Of a DNA stretch of 64,000 nt, positions 44,411 through 55,034 are shown one piece after another (the stretch's first letter is position 1; every line of letters starts with the position of its first letter). The notes under the pieces were generated by a model. The model ran no database searches, was not told where the DNA came from, and saw nothing but the letters and a program-made list of their open reading frames with translations. Source of the DNA: Kordiimonadales bacterium IMCC3096 (lineage in GTDB: Bacteria > Pseudomonadota > Alphaproteobacteria > Minwuiales > Minwuiaceae); NCBI GenBank assembly GCA_016865035.1, contig CP018227.1:62001-126000 (forward strand), given 5' to 3'. The position numbers were made by a program, and so were the translations under genes.

Positions 44411-46177
44411 ATGAATGCGCCAGTTATCGATACGAGCATCAGCGCTGCTAAACTGGCACGGGACGTACGGGGTCAGAATTTCTTCGAGATTGACCGGTCA
44501 CTCCAGTCATTGCTGAAGATCTATTGCCCGGATTCCCTGCGGGAGCACATGTGGCCGCACTGGCAGCGCCTCGGCGAGGTCGCGGGCGGCTCGCTCGATG
44601 AACTGGCCGATATCGCCGAACGGCACCCGCCCCGGCTGCACTATCGCGACCGGTTCGGTCGGGACCAGGAATGGATCGAATATCATCCTGCCTATCGTGA
44701 CATGGAACGGGTCGCCTTCACGGAGTTTGGCCTGCACATGATGAGTCACAGGCCCGGCGTGCTGGACTGGCCGGAAACCGTTCCGGCAATCGCCAAGTAC
44801 GCCTTCACCTATCTGTTCGTGCAGGCAGAATTCGGCCTGATGTGTCCGGTCAGCCTTACAGACACCGGCCTGGCCATGCTGCTGAAGTTCGGCGATGCCG
44901 CAATCCAGGAGAATTTTGCCGACCGCATCGCCGTACAGGACGCGGATACCATGCTGCGCTGTTCGCAGTTCATGACGGAGAAGGCCGGTGGTTCGGACGT
45001 CGGTCTGGTCGAGACCATTGCGCGGCAGGAAGACGGCGGATGGCGCCTCTATGGCGAGAAATGGTTCTGCAGCAACACCGATGCGGATGTGGCATTGCTG
45101 CTGGCCAGGCCGGAGGGGCGCGGCGCAGGAACGCGCGGGCTTGGCCTGTTCGTGATGCCGAAGACCTTGCCGGACGGCAGCCGTAACAACTACCGGATCA
45201 TGCGGCTTAAGGACAAGCTGGGCACCAATTCCATGGCATCGGGAGAGATCGTCATGGAGGGCGCGCAGGCCTGGGTGGTCGGCGATGTGGAGGATGGCAT
45301 CCACCAGATGATGGCGCAGGTGAACCTCTCCCGTCTCAGCCACGGTGTGCGGGCTGCCGCCCTCATGCGGCGGTGCCTGAACGAGGCTCTGGTCGCCGCC
45401 GAGTCCCGCACGGCCTTCGGCCAGCAGGTCGCCGACATGCCGCTGGCGCAACGGCAACTGATGAAGATGATGGTGCCGACGGAGCAGTCGCTGAGCATGT
45501 ATGCCTACGCGGCCCAGCAGATGGACGCGGCCAAGGCCGGGGACAAGGCTGCGGAAACCCGCCTCAGGATCGTGACGCCGCTCTACAAGTTCCGCGCCTG
45601 TCGCGACAATCCGGGGGTGGCAACCGCGTCGATGGAGATGCGCGGCGGCAATGGATACATCGAGGACTTCGTCAATCCGCGCCTGATACGCGACTCGCAG
45701 ATCGGGCTGCTCTGGGAGGGGACGAGCAACATCAATGGTCTCGATGTCCTGACCCGTGCGGTCGCGAAGGTAGGGGCACACACTGCCCTGGCGGCAGACA
45801 TCAGCGAGCGGCTTGCCGCCAGCAATGCCCTGCCCCCGGCGCTGCGCGACGCGGCGGGCGACTGCCTCGACCGCGCCACGGCCATGGCCGACGAAGTTGC
45901 ACGCCGGGGTGACGAGACCCAGGCCCGGCGGGTTTCCAGCGCGCTGTATCACAGCGTGACCGCCTCCCTGATGGCCTGGGAAGGGGCGACGCTCGGGTCC
46001 CGTGGAGAAGACGCCCGCCGCCTGCTGCTGGCGCGCATGGTGATCGATCACCGGCTGAAACCATCGGACCCGCTTTCGACGGAGGATGGCGCATTCAACC
46101 GTGCCGCGTCTGCCCGCCTGCTGGACACGGCACCGGTATCCCTGGCGGAAGCATCTGAAATGCTCCTGCTGCCGTGA
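44411..46177 (+). CDS. AidB-like acyl-CoA dehydrogenase
   Basis: A 588-residue flavoprotein of the acyl-CoA dehydrogenase superfamily, AidB branch. The N-terminal 90 residues resemble the extra domain of this branch (FFEIDRSLQSLLKIY, AERHPPRLHYRDRFG). FAD/substrate motifs are SQFMTEKAGGSDVG, GEKWFCSN, RGGNGYIEDF and LWEGTSNINGLDVL. E. coli AidB protects DNA from alkylation, but most relatives are metabolic and unproven. The ATG at 44411 is chosen because the homology begins there; a longer frame from 44321 is unsupported. A histidine kinase gene overlaps its stop (GTGA), an uncommon pairing. Confidence 0.88.
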   Translation: MNAPVIDTSISAAKLARDVRGQNFFEIDRSLQSLLKIYCPDSLREHMWPHWQRLGEVAGGSLDELADIAERHPPRLHYRDRFGRDQEWIEYHPAYRDMERVAFTEFGLHMMSHRPGVLDWPETVPAIAKYAFTYLFVQAEFGLMCPVSLTDTGLAMLLKFGDAAIQENFADRIAVQDADTMLRCSQFMTEKAGGSDVGLVETIARQEDGGWRLYGEKWFCSNTDADVALLLARPEGRGAGTRGLGLFVMPKTLPDGSRNNYRIMRLKDKLGTNSMASGEIVMEGAQAWVVGDVEDGIHQMMAQVNLSRLSHGVRAAALMRRCLNEALVAAESRTAFGQQVADMPLAQRQLMKMMVPTEQSLSMYAYAAQQMDAAKAGDKAAETRLRIVTPLYKFRACRDNPGVATASMEMRGGNGYIEDFVNPRLIRDSQIGLLWEGTSNINGLDVLTRAVAKVGAHTALAADISERLAASNALPPALRDAAGDCLDRATAMADEVARRGDETQARRVSSALYHSVTASLMAWEGATLGSRGEDARRLLLARMVIDHRLKPSDPLSTEDGAFNRAASARLLDTAPVSLAEASEMLLLP

Positions 46178-47262
46178 CACAACCTGTTGCAGAACTGACA
46201 GAAGCAGAGCGCCGCGACATCAAGGCCGTCGATAACGGTTTCGGGCGCTTTGCCAGATACCTCGTGACCCGTTTCGGTGCCGTCAGGAGCTTGATGCTGG
46301 CGACGGTCGCGATCACGGTCGTTACATTTGTGACCTGTCTGGTCTCCTATGAAATCATCGGCCTAGACTACCTCGGCAACCCGATATCCGTGGTGATGCC
46401 GATTGTCATGCCCATCGTCACGGCGTTCCCGACCACCCTCATCATCCATCGTCTTGTTGCCGCAACCATGGCACGTGAGCAGCAGGGGCTGCGCCAACAG
46501 GCGGCACTCCGCGCCGCGGCAGACGAATCCGCCTTCCATCGTGCCCGTGCGGAAAGGACCAGCAAGGCCACTTCGGATTTCCTGGCCAGCATGAGCCACG
46601 AGCTGCGGACACCGCTGAACGCCATCATCGGCGGCGCCGACATGATCAGGAACCAGTCCCTGGGGCCCGTCGGCGACGAGAGGTACCTGCAGACGGCGGA
46701 GGACATTTCGTTCGGCGGAATGCACCTGCTGCAGATGATCAACACCATCCTTGATCTCGCGAAGCTGGAGAGAGGTGCCCACACCTACCAGATGGAGGAA
46801 ATACCCGTCGGCGAGATCATCGAGAACGCGGTCCGGATCGTCCGTGGGCAGGCGGAGCAGGCCCGTATCGCGATCGAGTTCACGACACCGCCCGAGCAGA
46901 TGCAGATCATCTGTGATGACCAAGCAATGCGTCAGGTGATGCTGAACCTGCTCTCCAACGCCATCAAGTTCTCCCCTGCCGAAAGCACGGTGCACGTCGA
47001 TGCGGTTGAGGAGCCGGACGGGCGGATCTTCATACGCGTTGCCGATTCCGGGTTCGGCATCCCGAAGGACCAGCTTGACGACATCTTCGAGCCTTTCGTG
47101 CAGGTAGACAGCGTGCGAACACGCTCCCAGCAGGGCACCGGACTTGGCCTGGCCCTTGTCCGCACGATGGTCGAACAACAGGGTGGACAGGTGTTTGTCG
47201 AGAGCACGCCCGGCCATGGTTCGGTGTTCAGTCTTGCTTTCGAGGCCGCTGCAAAGGTTTGA
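46174..47262 (+). CDS. Membrane sensor histidine kinase
   Basis: A 362-residue kinase with two membrane helices (about 40-60 and 68-90) joined by a very short periplasmic loop, so it probably senses a signal in the membrane or cytoplasm. The H-box is SHELRTPLN (phospho-acceptor His near residue 147). The N-box is LLSNAIKFSP, G1 is DSGFGIP and G2 is GTGLGLAL. The helix after the H-box (GPVGDERYLQTAEDI, HLLQMINTILDLAKLERG) resembles PleC/DivJ-type kinases. Start is GTG, overlapping the stop of the acyl-CoA dehydrogenase. No response regulator gene is adjacent. Confidence 0.9.
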   Translation: MTQPVAELTEAERRDIKAVDNGFGRFARYLVTRFGAVRSLMLATVAITVVTFVTCLVSYEIIGLDYLGNPISVVMPIVMPIVTAFPTTLIIHRLVAATMAREQQGLRQQAALRAAADESAFHRARAERTSKATSDFLASMSHELRTPLNAIIGGADMIRNQSLGPVGDERYLQTAEDISFGGMHLLQMINTILDLAKLERGAHTYQMEEIPVGEIIENAVRIVRGQAEQARIAIEFTTPPEQMQIICDDQAMRQVMLNLLSNAIKFSPAESTVHVDAVEEPDGRIFIRVADSGFGIPKDQLDDIFEPFVQVDSVRTRSQQGTGLGLALVRTMVEQQGGQVFVESTPGHGSVFSLAFEAAAKV

Positions 47263-47360
47263 CAGCCGGTCGCGGCCCGATCAAAAGTCCCCTCACGGCG
47301 AATTCACGCCCAATCAAGATTCCCGCTTGCAAAGCGACAACTGAACCGCAAGGCGCCACC

Positions 47361-49625
47361 ATGAGCGATGACCGCAACCGAAGCCTCAACCAGGAGGCAC
47401 TGATCTTCCACTCCACCGGACGTCCGGGCAAGATCGAGGTGGTGGCCACAAAGCCGATGGCAACCCAGCGGGATCTCTCACTGGCCTACAGCCCCGGGGT
47501 CGCGGAACCCTGCCGGATCATCCATCGCGACCCGAACCAGGTCTATGACTTCACGGCCAAGGGCAATCTGGTCGCTGTCATCTCCAACGGCACGGCCGTG
47601 CTGGGTCTTGGTGACCTCGGCCCCCTCGGCTCCAAGCCGGTGATGGAGGGCAAGGCGGTCCTGTTCAAGCGCTTCGCCGATGTTGACGGCATCGATGTCG
47701 AGCTCGATTCCACGGACGTGGACGAGATCATCGCAACCGTCCGCGTGATCGCCCCGACCTACGGCGGCATCAACCTGGAAGACATCAAGGCGCCGGAATG
47801 CTTCGTGATCGAACAGCGGCTTCGGGAGCTGCTCGACATCCCGGTGTTCCATGACGATCAGCATGGCACGGCTATCATCGCCGCCGCCGGCCTGATCAAT
47901 GCCTGCGCGCTGACAGGCCGGAAACTTTCCGACGTGCGCATGGTGGTGAACGGCGCGGGCGCGGCCTCCATCGCCTGCATCGAACTGGTCAAGGCCATGG
48001 GCGTCGGCGTCAACAACGTGGTCATGTGCGACTCCAAGGGCGTCGTCTATCGCGGCCGCGAAGAAGGCATGAACCAGTGGAAGTCGGCCCATGCGGCGGA
48101 GACGGATGCCCGCACGCTGGAAGATGCAATGGTCGATTGCGACGTGTTCTTCGGACTGTCGGTGGCGGGGGCCGTGACCAAGAAGATGGTCGCCTCGATG
48201 GCCGACAATCCGGTGATCTTCGCGATGGCCAACCCGGACCCCGAGATCACGCCGGAGGATATCGCCGAAGTCCGCTCCGACGCCATCGTGGCAACCGGGC
48301 GGTCCGACTATGCCAACCAGGTGAACAATGTCCTGGGCTTCCCGTATATCTTCCGCGGCGCGCTGGATGTCCGCGCGACAACGATCAACGAGCAGATGAA
48401 GATCGCCGCCGCGGAGGCCCTGGCCGACCTGGCGCGGGAAGACGTGCCCGACGAGGTCGCGCGCGCCTATCGCGGCACACGGCTGCAGTTCGGACCGGAA
48501 TACATCATCCCGACACCTTTCGACCCGCGCCTGATCTCCGCCATCCCGCCGGCAGTCGCCGAGGCCGCGATGGCCAGCGGCGTGGCACGCAAGCCGATCG
48601 TGGACATGGAGAACTATGTCAACGAACTGCGCGCGCGCCTCGACCCGACCTTTGGCGTGCTGCAGCTGATCTTCGATGAGGTTCGTGCCAATCCGAAGCG
48701 GGTTGTCTTCGCGGAGGGTGAGGAAGAGAAGGTCATTCGCGCCGCGATGGCCTTCAAGCAGGAAGGCTATGGCACACCGGTGCTGATCGGCTATCCGGAG
48801 CGGGTGCAGGAGATGATCCGCGACATGGGTCATGACCCTGACGAACTCGAGATCGTCAGTGCCCGGGATTTCGACAATCGCGAAACCTACTACGACTTCC
48901 TCTATGCCCGCTGGCAGCGCCGCGGGCTGCTGTACCGCGATTGTCAGCGGCTGGTGAACACCGACCGCAACGTGTTCGCCGCCTGCATGGTTGCCAATGG
49001 CGACGCCGACGCGATGGTCACCGGCGTCACACGGCGTTTCTCCTTTGCCTACGAGGACGTCCGGCGGGTCATCGACCCGCGCCAGGGTCAGCGGGTGTTC
49101 GGTTTGACCATGCTGCTTTCGCGGGGACGCACCGTGTTCATCGCTGACACGACAGTGCACGAACTGCCGACGTCCGTGGAGCTTGCCGACATCGCGGTCC
49201 AGGCTGCGGCCATGGCACGCCAGATGGGGCATGAGCCGCGCGTCGGTCTGGTTTCCTACTCGACATTCGGCAATTCGACCCACGTCACGTCCGACAATAT
49301 CCGTGGTGCCGTGTCCCTGCTGGATTCCCGGGAACTGGACTTCGAATATGATGGCGAGATGTCGGTGGATGTCGCGCTCAACCCCGAACTGATGGAACTC
49401 TATCCGTTCTCGCGGCTCTCAGGTCCGGCGAATGTGCTGATCATGCCGGGACTGCAGTCCGCCAATATCGCGGCCAAGCTGCTCCAGTCCCTCGGTGGCG
49501 CGACCGTGCTCGGTCCGCTGCTGGTCGGCCTGTCCCACCCGGCGCAGGTGGTGCCGATCGGGTCCTCCGTTTCCGACCTGGTCTCTGCTGCGGCGCTGGC
49601 AGCCTATGACGCGGGCAAGAACTGA
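47361..49625 (+). CDS. maeB: NADP-dependent malic enzyme with phosphotransacetylase-like domain
   Basis: Oxidative decarboxylation of malate to pyruvate with NADP, linking the TCA cycle to gluconeogenesis and NADPH supply. The 754-residue product has the malic-enzyme part (residues 1-430; [36 protein letters not shown]). A phosphate-acetyltransferase-like domain (about 440-754; [15 protein letters not shown]) follows, which in this family is regulatory and binds acetyl-CoA. The length matches MaeB (about 760). The ATG at 47361 is where homology begins; a longer frame to 47259 would overlap the kinase gene. Confidence 0.94.
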   Translation: MSDDRNRSLNQEALIFHSTGRPGKIEVVATKPMATQRDLSLAYSPGVAEPCRIIHRDPNQVYDFTAKGNLVAVISNGTAVLGLGDLGPLGSKPVMEGKAVLFKRFADVDGIDVELDSTDVDEIIATVRVIAPTYGGINLEDIKAPECFVIEQRLRELLDIPVFHDDQHGTAIIAAAGLINACALTGRKLSDVRMVVNGAGAASIACIELVKAMGVGVNNVVMCDSKGVVYRGREEGMNQWKSAHAAETDARTLEDAMVDCDVFFGLSVAGAVTKKMVASMADNPVIFAMANPDPEITPEDIAEVRSDAIVATGRSDYANQVNNVLGFPYIFRGALDVRATTINEQMKIAAAEALADLAREDVPDEVARAYRGTRLQFGPEYIIPTPFDPRLISAIPPAVAEAAMASGVARKPIVDMENYVNELRARLDPTFGVLQLIFDEVRANPKRVVFAEGEEEKVIRAAMAFKQEGYGTPVLIGYPERVQEMIRDMGHDPDELEIVSARDFDNRETYYDFLYARWQRRGLLYRDCQRLVNTDRNVFAACMVANGDADAMVTGVTRRFSFAYEDVRRVIDPRQGQRVFGLTMLLSRGRTVFIADTTVHELPTSVELADIAVQAAAMARQMGHEPRVGLVSYSTFGNSTHVTSDNIRGAVSLLDSRELDFEYDGEMSVDVALNPELMELYPFSRLSGPANVLIMPGLQSANIAAKLLQSLGGATVLGPLLVGLSHPAQVVPIGSSVSDLVSAAALAAYDAGKN

Positions 49626-49778
49626 CACGGCATCTCCACAGGCGTCCCCGGTCGGGACAGCCTGTGGATACTCTTGTGGCTGCTGGCACCAAATGCCTAA
49701 ACGAAAAGGGAAATATCCGGATCAGCAACATGCTGGCTGTTAGGACTCCCTTTACCGCTGTCACCGCATAGTTTGGAA

Positions 49779-52010
49779 ATGAGTGCGTCACACCCCCATA
49801 CCCCGACCGGTTCGGAGGCGGAAATCCCTCACGATTTCCTGGCTGGTGTGCGCCATTTCTGGTCCCGCAGGCCGATCCACACGTCAGTGATCCTGCTGCT
49901 CGTCACGCTTGCCGGTGCGGGCTTCGTGGCGGTTACCTATCGCTGGGCCGGATCGTTCGAGGCACAGGTTGCGGCGGGCGTCGTTGCATCCGTCTTCGGG
50001 TTCGGGGTCGCCGTCGCATTCTGGATGACCAGGCGGCGCCAGTTGACGACCGCGATGGTTACCCGGATGGGGGTACTGGTCGATGGGCTGGCCCTGTTCA
50101 GCCACAATGATCAGCTGATAACCACCCCCACCGGCGTGCTGAAGGGATTCCCCAGTCTGGACCGCCTGCCTTTCATCCAGCGGATCACGGAGCAGGCGCG
50201 AACCGTGGGTGTCGGCGCCGATCAGGCCATGCCCTCCCCGGAAGCGTCATCCGTTCTGGTCCGGAAGTTCCTGCGTGGCGACCTGCATGAAATCAGGCTG
50301 GAACTGCATGACGGACGTACCCTGGACCTCGGCCAGGTGTTTCTGGACGACGGACCGCGGATGCTGATCGCCCGCGACATGACCGAGGCAACGCAGCGCG
50401 AACGCGCACTCCGCGACAGCGAAGCCCGCTATATCCGCCTGACGCAGATTGCTTCCGACTGGGTCTGGGAAACCGATGCCAACCACCGTTTCGTTTCCGT
50501 CTCGGGCCGGTTCGAGCAGATCACCGGTGTCCCGCCGCAGAGCCTGATCGGCAAGCGCTTCATCGAGGTCTCGGACCTGCGGCGCGATCCGGCAGTCGTG
50601 CGCGACCTGCAGCGCCTGATGCGCGAGCATGAGCACTTCAGTGACGTCACCTGTCCCCTCAAGCTCGTGGGCAAGCATGGGCCGGTCCAGTTGCGGCTCG
50701 CCGCGCATCCGATGCACGACAGCACCGGACGCTTTCTCGGGTACCGCGGCGTCGCCGCCGACATCACGCGGCAACGCATGGCCGAGTCCGATGCAGAGAG
50801 CGCGCGGCGATCCGTCAAGGACGCCATCGCCGCCGCATCCGAAGGTATCGCGCTCTTTGCCAGCACGGGGCAGTTCCTGATGTGCAACCGGACGCTGGCC
50901 AACGCCTTCGCACCGGCCGGCCACCTGCTGAGGACGGAAGGCACCCTGGACGAGATCGTCGCGGGACTGTTCGACGCCCGTCTGCTGAACATGCCCGAAG
51001 GCATGGGCGCACTCGCGCGCCGGCGGATGATGGAAGAACTGCGTCGCGGCGACCTGCGTCGGGAGTTCTCGGGGGCCAAGGGGCGCTGGTACCGGGTGGC
51101 AGCGAACAAGACTGCCGACGACGGCCTGGTGCTGATCTTCTCCGACATCACCGAGATGAAGAAGCATGAGGCCACGCTGGCCGCGCGCATCGAGGAACTG
51201 CAGCAGACAAAGACCAAGCTGACCGAGCAGAAGGAAACCCTTTCCCGCTTCGCCGACAACCTGGCCGTGGCCCGGAACGAGGCGGAGGCCGCCAGCAGGG
51301 CAAAATCCGAATTCCTTGCCGCCGTCAGCCACGAATTGCGCACCCCGCTGAACGCCATCATCGGCTTCTCCGAAGTCATGAGCGCGGAGTCCTTCGGCCC
51401 TCTCGGCACGCCGAAGTACAAGGACTACGCGGGCGACATCCTCGATTCCGGGCAGCACCTGCTGGGTCTCATCAACAATATCCTCAACCTCTCCAAGGCG
51501 GAGGCGGGCAGCCTGACGCTCAGCCCGGAGCCGATCGATATTGCCGAGGTCATTCAGATATCCGCGCGCATGGCCTGCCCGCACAACATGGGCACGGATC
51601 TGGAGATCCGGGTGGAACCGGACATCGGTGAGGTCATGGCCGACAGCCAGAAGCTGAAGCAGATCCTGATCAACCTGATCTCCAATGCGGTCAAGTTCAC
51701 ACCGGCCTCCGGCAGCATCAGCGTGGTCGCGGAACGTATGGACAATGGGTTCCGCATTGCGGTCAGCGACACCGGCATCGGCATGCGGGCGGAAGACATT
51801 CCCCAGGCGCTGACTGCATTCCGCCAGATCGACAGTTCGCTGGGTCGCAAGTACGACGGGACCGGCCTTGGCCTGCCTCTCGCCAAGAAGTTCACCGAAC
51901 TTCACGGCGGCTCCCTGACCATCGAGAGTGCGCTGGGCGAGGGCACGACCGTCACGGTCTATTTCCCGGAACGCGGCGCGACTGCCGAGGACGCCGCAAG
52001 GGTCGCCTGA
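49779..52010 (+). CDS. PAS-domain sensor histidine kinase, PleC/DivJ-like
   Basis: A 743-residue kinase. It has two membrane helices near the N-terminus (about 38-55 and 68-85), two or three PAS-like domains (YIRLTQIASDWVWETDANHR near 215 and a second near 350), a coiled coil (LQQTKTKLTEQKETLSRF) and the catalytic core. H-box is SHELRTPLN, N-box LISNAVKFTP, G1 DTGIGMR and G2 GTGLGLPL. The GFSEVMSAESFGPLG segment after the H-box is typical of PleC/DivJ, kinases of the CtrA network in Caulobacter. The ATG at 49779 has a weak ribosome site; a TTG two codons earlier is possible. No regulator gene is adjacent. Confidence 0.9.
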   Translation: MSASHPHTPTGSEAEIPHDFLAGVRHFWSRRPIHTSVILLLVTLAGAGFVAVTYRWAGSFEAQVAAGVVASVFGFGVAVAFWMTRRRQLTTAMVTRMGVLVDGLALFSHNDQLITTPTGVLKGFPSLDRLPFIQRITEQARTVGVGADQAMPSPEASSVLVRKFLRGDLHEIRLELHDGRTLDLGQVFLDDGPRMLIARDMTEATQRERALRDSEARYIRLTQIASDWVWETDANHRFVSVSGRFEQITGVPPQSLIGKRFIEVSDLRRDPAVVRDLQRLMREHEHFSDVTCPLKLVGKHGPVQLRLAAHPMHDSTGRFLGYRGVAADITRQRMAESDAESARRSVKDAIAAASEGIALFASTGQFLMCNRTLANAFAPAGHLLRTEGTLDEIVAGLFDARLLNMPEGMGALARRRMMEELRRGDLRREFSGAKGRWYRVAANKTADDGLVLIFSDITEMKKHEATLAARIEELQQTKTKLTEQKETLSRFADNLAVARNEAEAASRAKSEFLAAVSHELRTPLNAIIGFSEVMSAESFGPLGTPKYKDYAGDILDSGQHLLGLINNILNLSKAEAGSLTLSPEPIDIAEVIQISARMACPHNMGTDLEIRVEPDIGEVMADSQKLKQILINLISNAVKFTPASGSISVVAERMDNGFRIAVSDTGIGMRAEDIPQALTAFRQIDSSLGRKYDGTGLGLPLAKKFTELHGGSLTIESALGEGTTVTVYFPERGATAEDAARVA

Positions 52011-52151
52011 CCCATCGCACCTGCCCCGACGTCAGCCCCGCAGCATCGCGCATGCCCCCTGCCCGTCAAAGCTGGCTTACAGGCAGGCAAACCCGCGCTA
52101 TCCTTGCGGCAATGATCGCGTGAAATCGCGTGTGCCTGGGGAGGATCAGTC

Positions 52152-53255
52152 ATGGATTACCGTCCGATATCAGCGGACTCGCACATCACGGAGCCGCCGG
52201 ACTGCTATACTGCGCGCATCGACCGGAGCTGGAAGGACAAGGCGCCGCACATCGTGCATGACGCCAAGTTCGGTGACGTGTTCGCCATCGACGGGATGAA
52301 GAAGCCCATTCCGATGGGCCTGATCGCAGCGGCCGGGCGCGACCCGAAGGACCTGCGTTTCGGCGCGGACAACTACAAGGACCTGCACCCCGGGGGCTGG
52401 GATCCCGTGCAACGGCTGAAGGATCAGGACCGTGACGGCGTCTATGGGGAGATCATCTATCCTTCCGTCGGCATGATGCTCTGCAACCACCCGGACTTCG
52501 ACTACAAGAAGGCCTGCTTCGACGCCTACAACCTGTGGCTCCAGGAGTTCTGCGATCCGGCGCCGGGCCGCCTGTTCGGCATGGCACAGCTCGCCATGCG
52601 TTCCGTCGATGAAGGCATCGAGGAACTGCGCAAGGCCCGGGAGATGGGGTTCCGCGGTGTCATGATGCCGGGCAATCCCCAGGTCGAGGACTATGACTCG
52701 GAGGTCTACGGCCCGTTCTACGAGGCTGCGGTCGACCTCGGCATGCCGCTGTCGTTCCACATCCTGACCAGCGGCTCCGACCAGGTGGGCCGCACGCGCG
52801 GCGCCAAGATCAATTCATTCCAGTCCATCATTCGCGGCTGCCAGGACATTCTGGGCATGATGATCTTCGGCGGCGTCTTCGATCGTCACCCGGATCTGAA
52901 GGTGGTCTGTGTGGAGGCGGATGCAGGCTGGGCGCCGCACTGGATGTACCGCGCCGATCATGCCTACAAGCGCCATCGCTTCTGGCTGACCTGCGCCGAG
53001 CTGGAACGGATGCCGTCCGATTACTTCAAGGAGAACATCTATCTGACGTTCCAGGACGACTGGTCGGCGCTGAAGGCCAAGGACGAAATGAACACGGACC
53101 GCCTGATGTGGGCCAACGACTTCCCGCATTCGGACTCCACCTGGCCCTGGAGCCAGGACCTGCTGGCCGAACACACGAAGGGTCTGACCGCGCACGAGAA
53201 GCGGCGGATCCTGCATGACAATGTGCGGGAACTCTACAATCTGCCCATGAACTGA
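52152..53255 (+). CDS. Amidohydrolase family 2 protein
   Basis: A 367-residue TIM-barrel hydrolase or decarboxylase of the amidohydrolase 2 group. It begins PISADSHITEP, the typical metal-site start in which Asp9 and His11 are candidates. Further blocks are GFRGVMMPGNPQ, FGGVFDRHPDLKVVCVEADAGW and DRLMWANDFPHSDSTWPWS, with the conserved late Asp. Relatives include ACMSD-type decarboxylases and cyclic-amide or ester hydrolases. It is 141 bases after the kinase gene and is followed by the D-aminoacylase gene, so it may be part of one catabolic unit. Substrate unknown. Confidence 0.88.
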   Translation: MDYRPISADSHITEPPDCYTARIDRSWKDKAPHIVHDAKFGDVFAIDGMKKPIPMGLIAAAGRDPKDLRFGADNYKDLHPGGWDPVQRLKDQDRDGVYGEIIYPSVGMMLCNHPDFDYKKACFDAYNLWLQEFCDPAPGRLFGMAQLAMRSVDEGIEELRKAREMGFRGVMMPGNPQVEDYDSEVYGPFYEAAVDLGMPLSFHILTSGSDQVGRTRGAKINSFQSIIRGCQDILGMMIFGGVFDRHPDLKVVCVEADAGWAPHWMYRADHAYKRHRFWLTCAELERMPSDYFKENIYLTFQDDWSALKAKDEMNTDRLMWANDFPHSDSTWPWSQDLLAEHTKGLTAHEKRRILHDNVRELYNLPMN

Positions 53256-53302
53256 TCGCGGCGACGTCACCAACTTGTCGAACGGCTGGGGAGGCCTGAA
53301 CG

Positions 53303-54985
53303 ATGCTGGATATCAAGATCACCAATGCGCGGATCGTCGACGGCACGGGCGCACCGTCGCGCCAGGGCAGTGTCGGCATCCGCGACGGCAAGGTTGTCGC
53401 GTTGGGTTCCGTCGATGGCGAGGCCACGACGACAATCGACGCGCAGGGCCATGTCGTCGCCCCGGGCTTCGTCGATATCCATACCCATTATGACGCCCAG
53501 GTCGTCTGGGACCGGATGATGACCATCAGTCCCTGGCATGGCGTCACGACGGCGGTCATCGGCAATTGCGGCTTCGGCGTCGCCCCGACCCGCCCCGCCG
53601 ACCGGGATCTGATCGTCCGCACGCTGGAGAAGGTGGAGGGGATGAGCGTCGATGCCCTGAACGCCGGACTTGGCGACTGGGGCTTCGAGAGCTTTCCCGA
53701 GTACATGGATGCGCTGGAGGCGCAGGGAACCGCCATCAATCTCGGCGTCCTGTTCGGCCATACGCCGCTGCGGCTCTACGTCATGGGGCTGGATGCGACG
53801 GAGCGCGCCGCGACCGACGACGAACTATCCACCATGCGCGGGCTGTTCGCGGAGGGGCTGGAGGCCGGTGCGCTGGGCTTTGCCACGTCGAAGGCCGTGA
53901 CCCACACCGGTTTCGAAGGCCGCCCCGTACCCAGCCGCCTGGCGACTTTCGAGGAAATCCTCGGCCTCGCCTCCGTCATGGGCGAGCAGAAGACCGGTCT
54001 GATGCAGGCCACCATCGGGCGAGACCTGTTCCTGGACGAGTTCGAGAAGATCGCGCGCGCCACAGGGCGCCCGATCTCCTGGACCGCCCTGCTGGCCGGT
54101 GTGTCGCTGGCGGAGGGGGATCACATGGATCAGCTCCGCCGCTCCGCCGACCTGAACGCGCTGGGCCTGCCGATCTACCCGCAGGTGACGCCGCGCGCCC
54201 TGATGTTCGAACAGCAGTTCAGCGCGCCATTCATCTTCGAGCCCATGTCGATCTTCCGCGATGTGCGCGGCGCGGATCATGAGGGCAAGAAACGCATCTA
54301 TGCCGACACGGCATTCCGCGATGCCTTCCGTCACAAGATGGACGGCAACGCGAAACCGACCTTCATCCGGTCCTTCGAGAAGACCATCATTGCCGATGTG
54401 CCGGGCGCGCCGGAACTGTCCGAGCGGCTGCTGCGGGAAGTCGCGGCGGAACGGGGCGTGGCGATGACGGACCTGATCCTCGACCTGTCGCTGGAAACGG
54501 ATCTGGAAGCGCGTTTCCGGATGCCGGTGGCAAATCACGAGGAAGACGAGGTCGAACCGCTGCTGAAGGATTCCTCCACCGTCATCGGTCTCTCGGATGC
54601 CGGCGCGCACGCCAGCCAGCTCTGCGATGCCTGCCTGCCGACCTGGCTGCTGGGCCGCTGGGTGCGGGAAAAGGGCGTGTTCTCTGTCGAGGAAGCAGTG
54701 CGGATGCTGACCAGCCGCCCGGCGGAGGTCTTCGGCATCACCGACCGCGGCACCCTGGCCGAGGGTCGCCCTGCCGACATCGTGATCTTCGATCCCGAAA
54801 CGGTGGGCTGCGGCCCGATCCAGCGGGTGCATGATTTCCCCGCCGGAGCCGACCGGCTGGTGGCGGATGCCTTCGGCATCGACGCCGTCATCGTCAATGG
54901 CACCCTGCTGCGCCAGTCCGGCCAGGACATGGTGGATACCGCCGGTGCCCTGCCCGGCAAGCTGCTGCGCAACGGCCACGCCTGA
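53303..54985 (+). CDS. D-aminoacylase / N-acyl-D-amino-acid deacylase family protein
   Basis: A 560-residue zinc hydrolase of the amidohydrolase 3 group. The metal motif is HTHYD (His60, His62) in FVDIHTHYDAQVVWDRM, followed by VIGNCGFGVAP, whose Cys is a zinc ligand in D-aminoacylases. Later parts are GLSDAGAHASQLCD with the catalytic Asp and GTLAEGRPADIVIFDPETVG. The family cleaves N-acyl-D-amino acids, but many members act on other cyclic or acylated amides. It lies between an amidohydrolase and a carboxyltransferase, with gaps of about 50 bases, so an operon is likely. Confidence 0.9.
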   Translation: MLDIKITNARIVDGTGAPSRQGSVGIRDGKVVALGSVDGEATTTIDAQGHVVAPGFVDIHTHYDAQVVWDRMMTISPWHGVTTAVIGNCGFGVAPTRPADRDLIVRTLEKVEGMSVDALNAGLGDWGFESFPEYMDALEAQGTAINLGVLFGHTPLRLYVMGLDATERAATDDELSTMRGLFAEGLEAGALGFATSKAVTHTGFEGRPVPSRLATFEEILGLASVMGEQKTGLMQATIGRDLFLDEFEKIARATGRPISWTALLAGVSLAEGDHMDQLRRSADLNALGLPIYPQVTPRALMFEQQFSAPFIFEPMSIFRDVRGADHEGKKRIYADTAFRDAFRHKMDGNAKPTFIRSFEKTIIADVPGAPELSERLLREVAAERGVAMTDLILDLSLETDLEARFRMPVANHEEDEVEPLLKDSSTVIGLSDAGAHASQLCDACLPTWLLGRWVREKGVFSVEEAVRMLTSRPAEVFGITDRGTLAEGRPADIVIFDPETVGCGPIQRVHDFPAGADRLVADAFGIDAVIVNGTLLRQSGQDMVDTAGALPGKLLRNGHA

Positions 54986-55034
54986 CCCGATCGTTCAAGA
55001 ACCTGAAACCAAGCCTGCTGGAGATACCCGCCAA

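Noticed and set aside
49690-49706. TGGCAC before the PAS histidine kinase as a sigma-54 site
   Set aside because: The GC of the -12 element is at the wrong distance.
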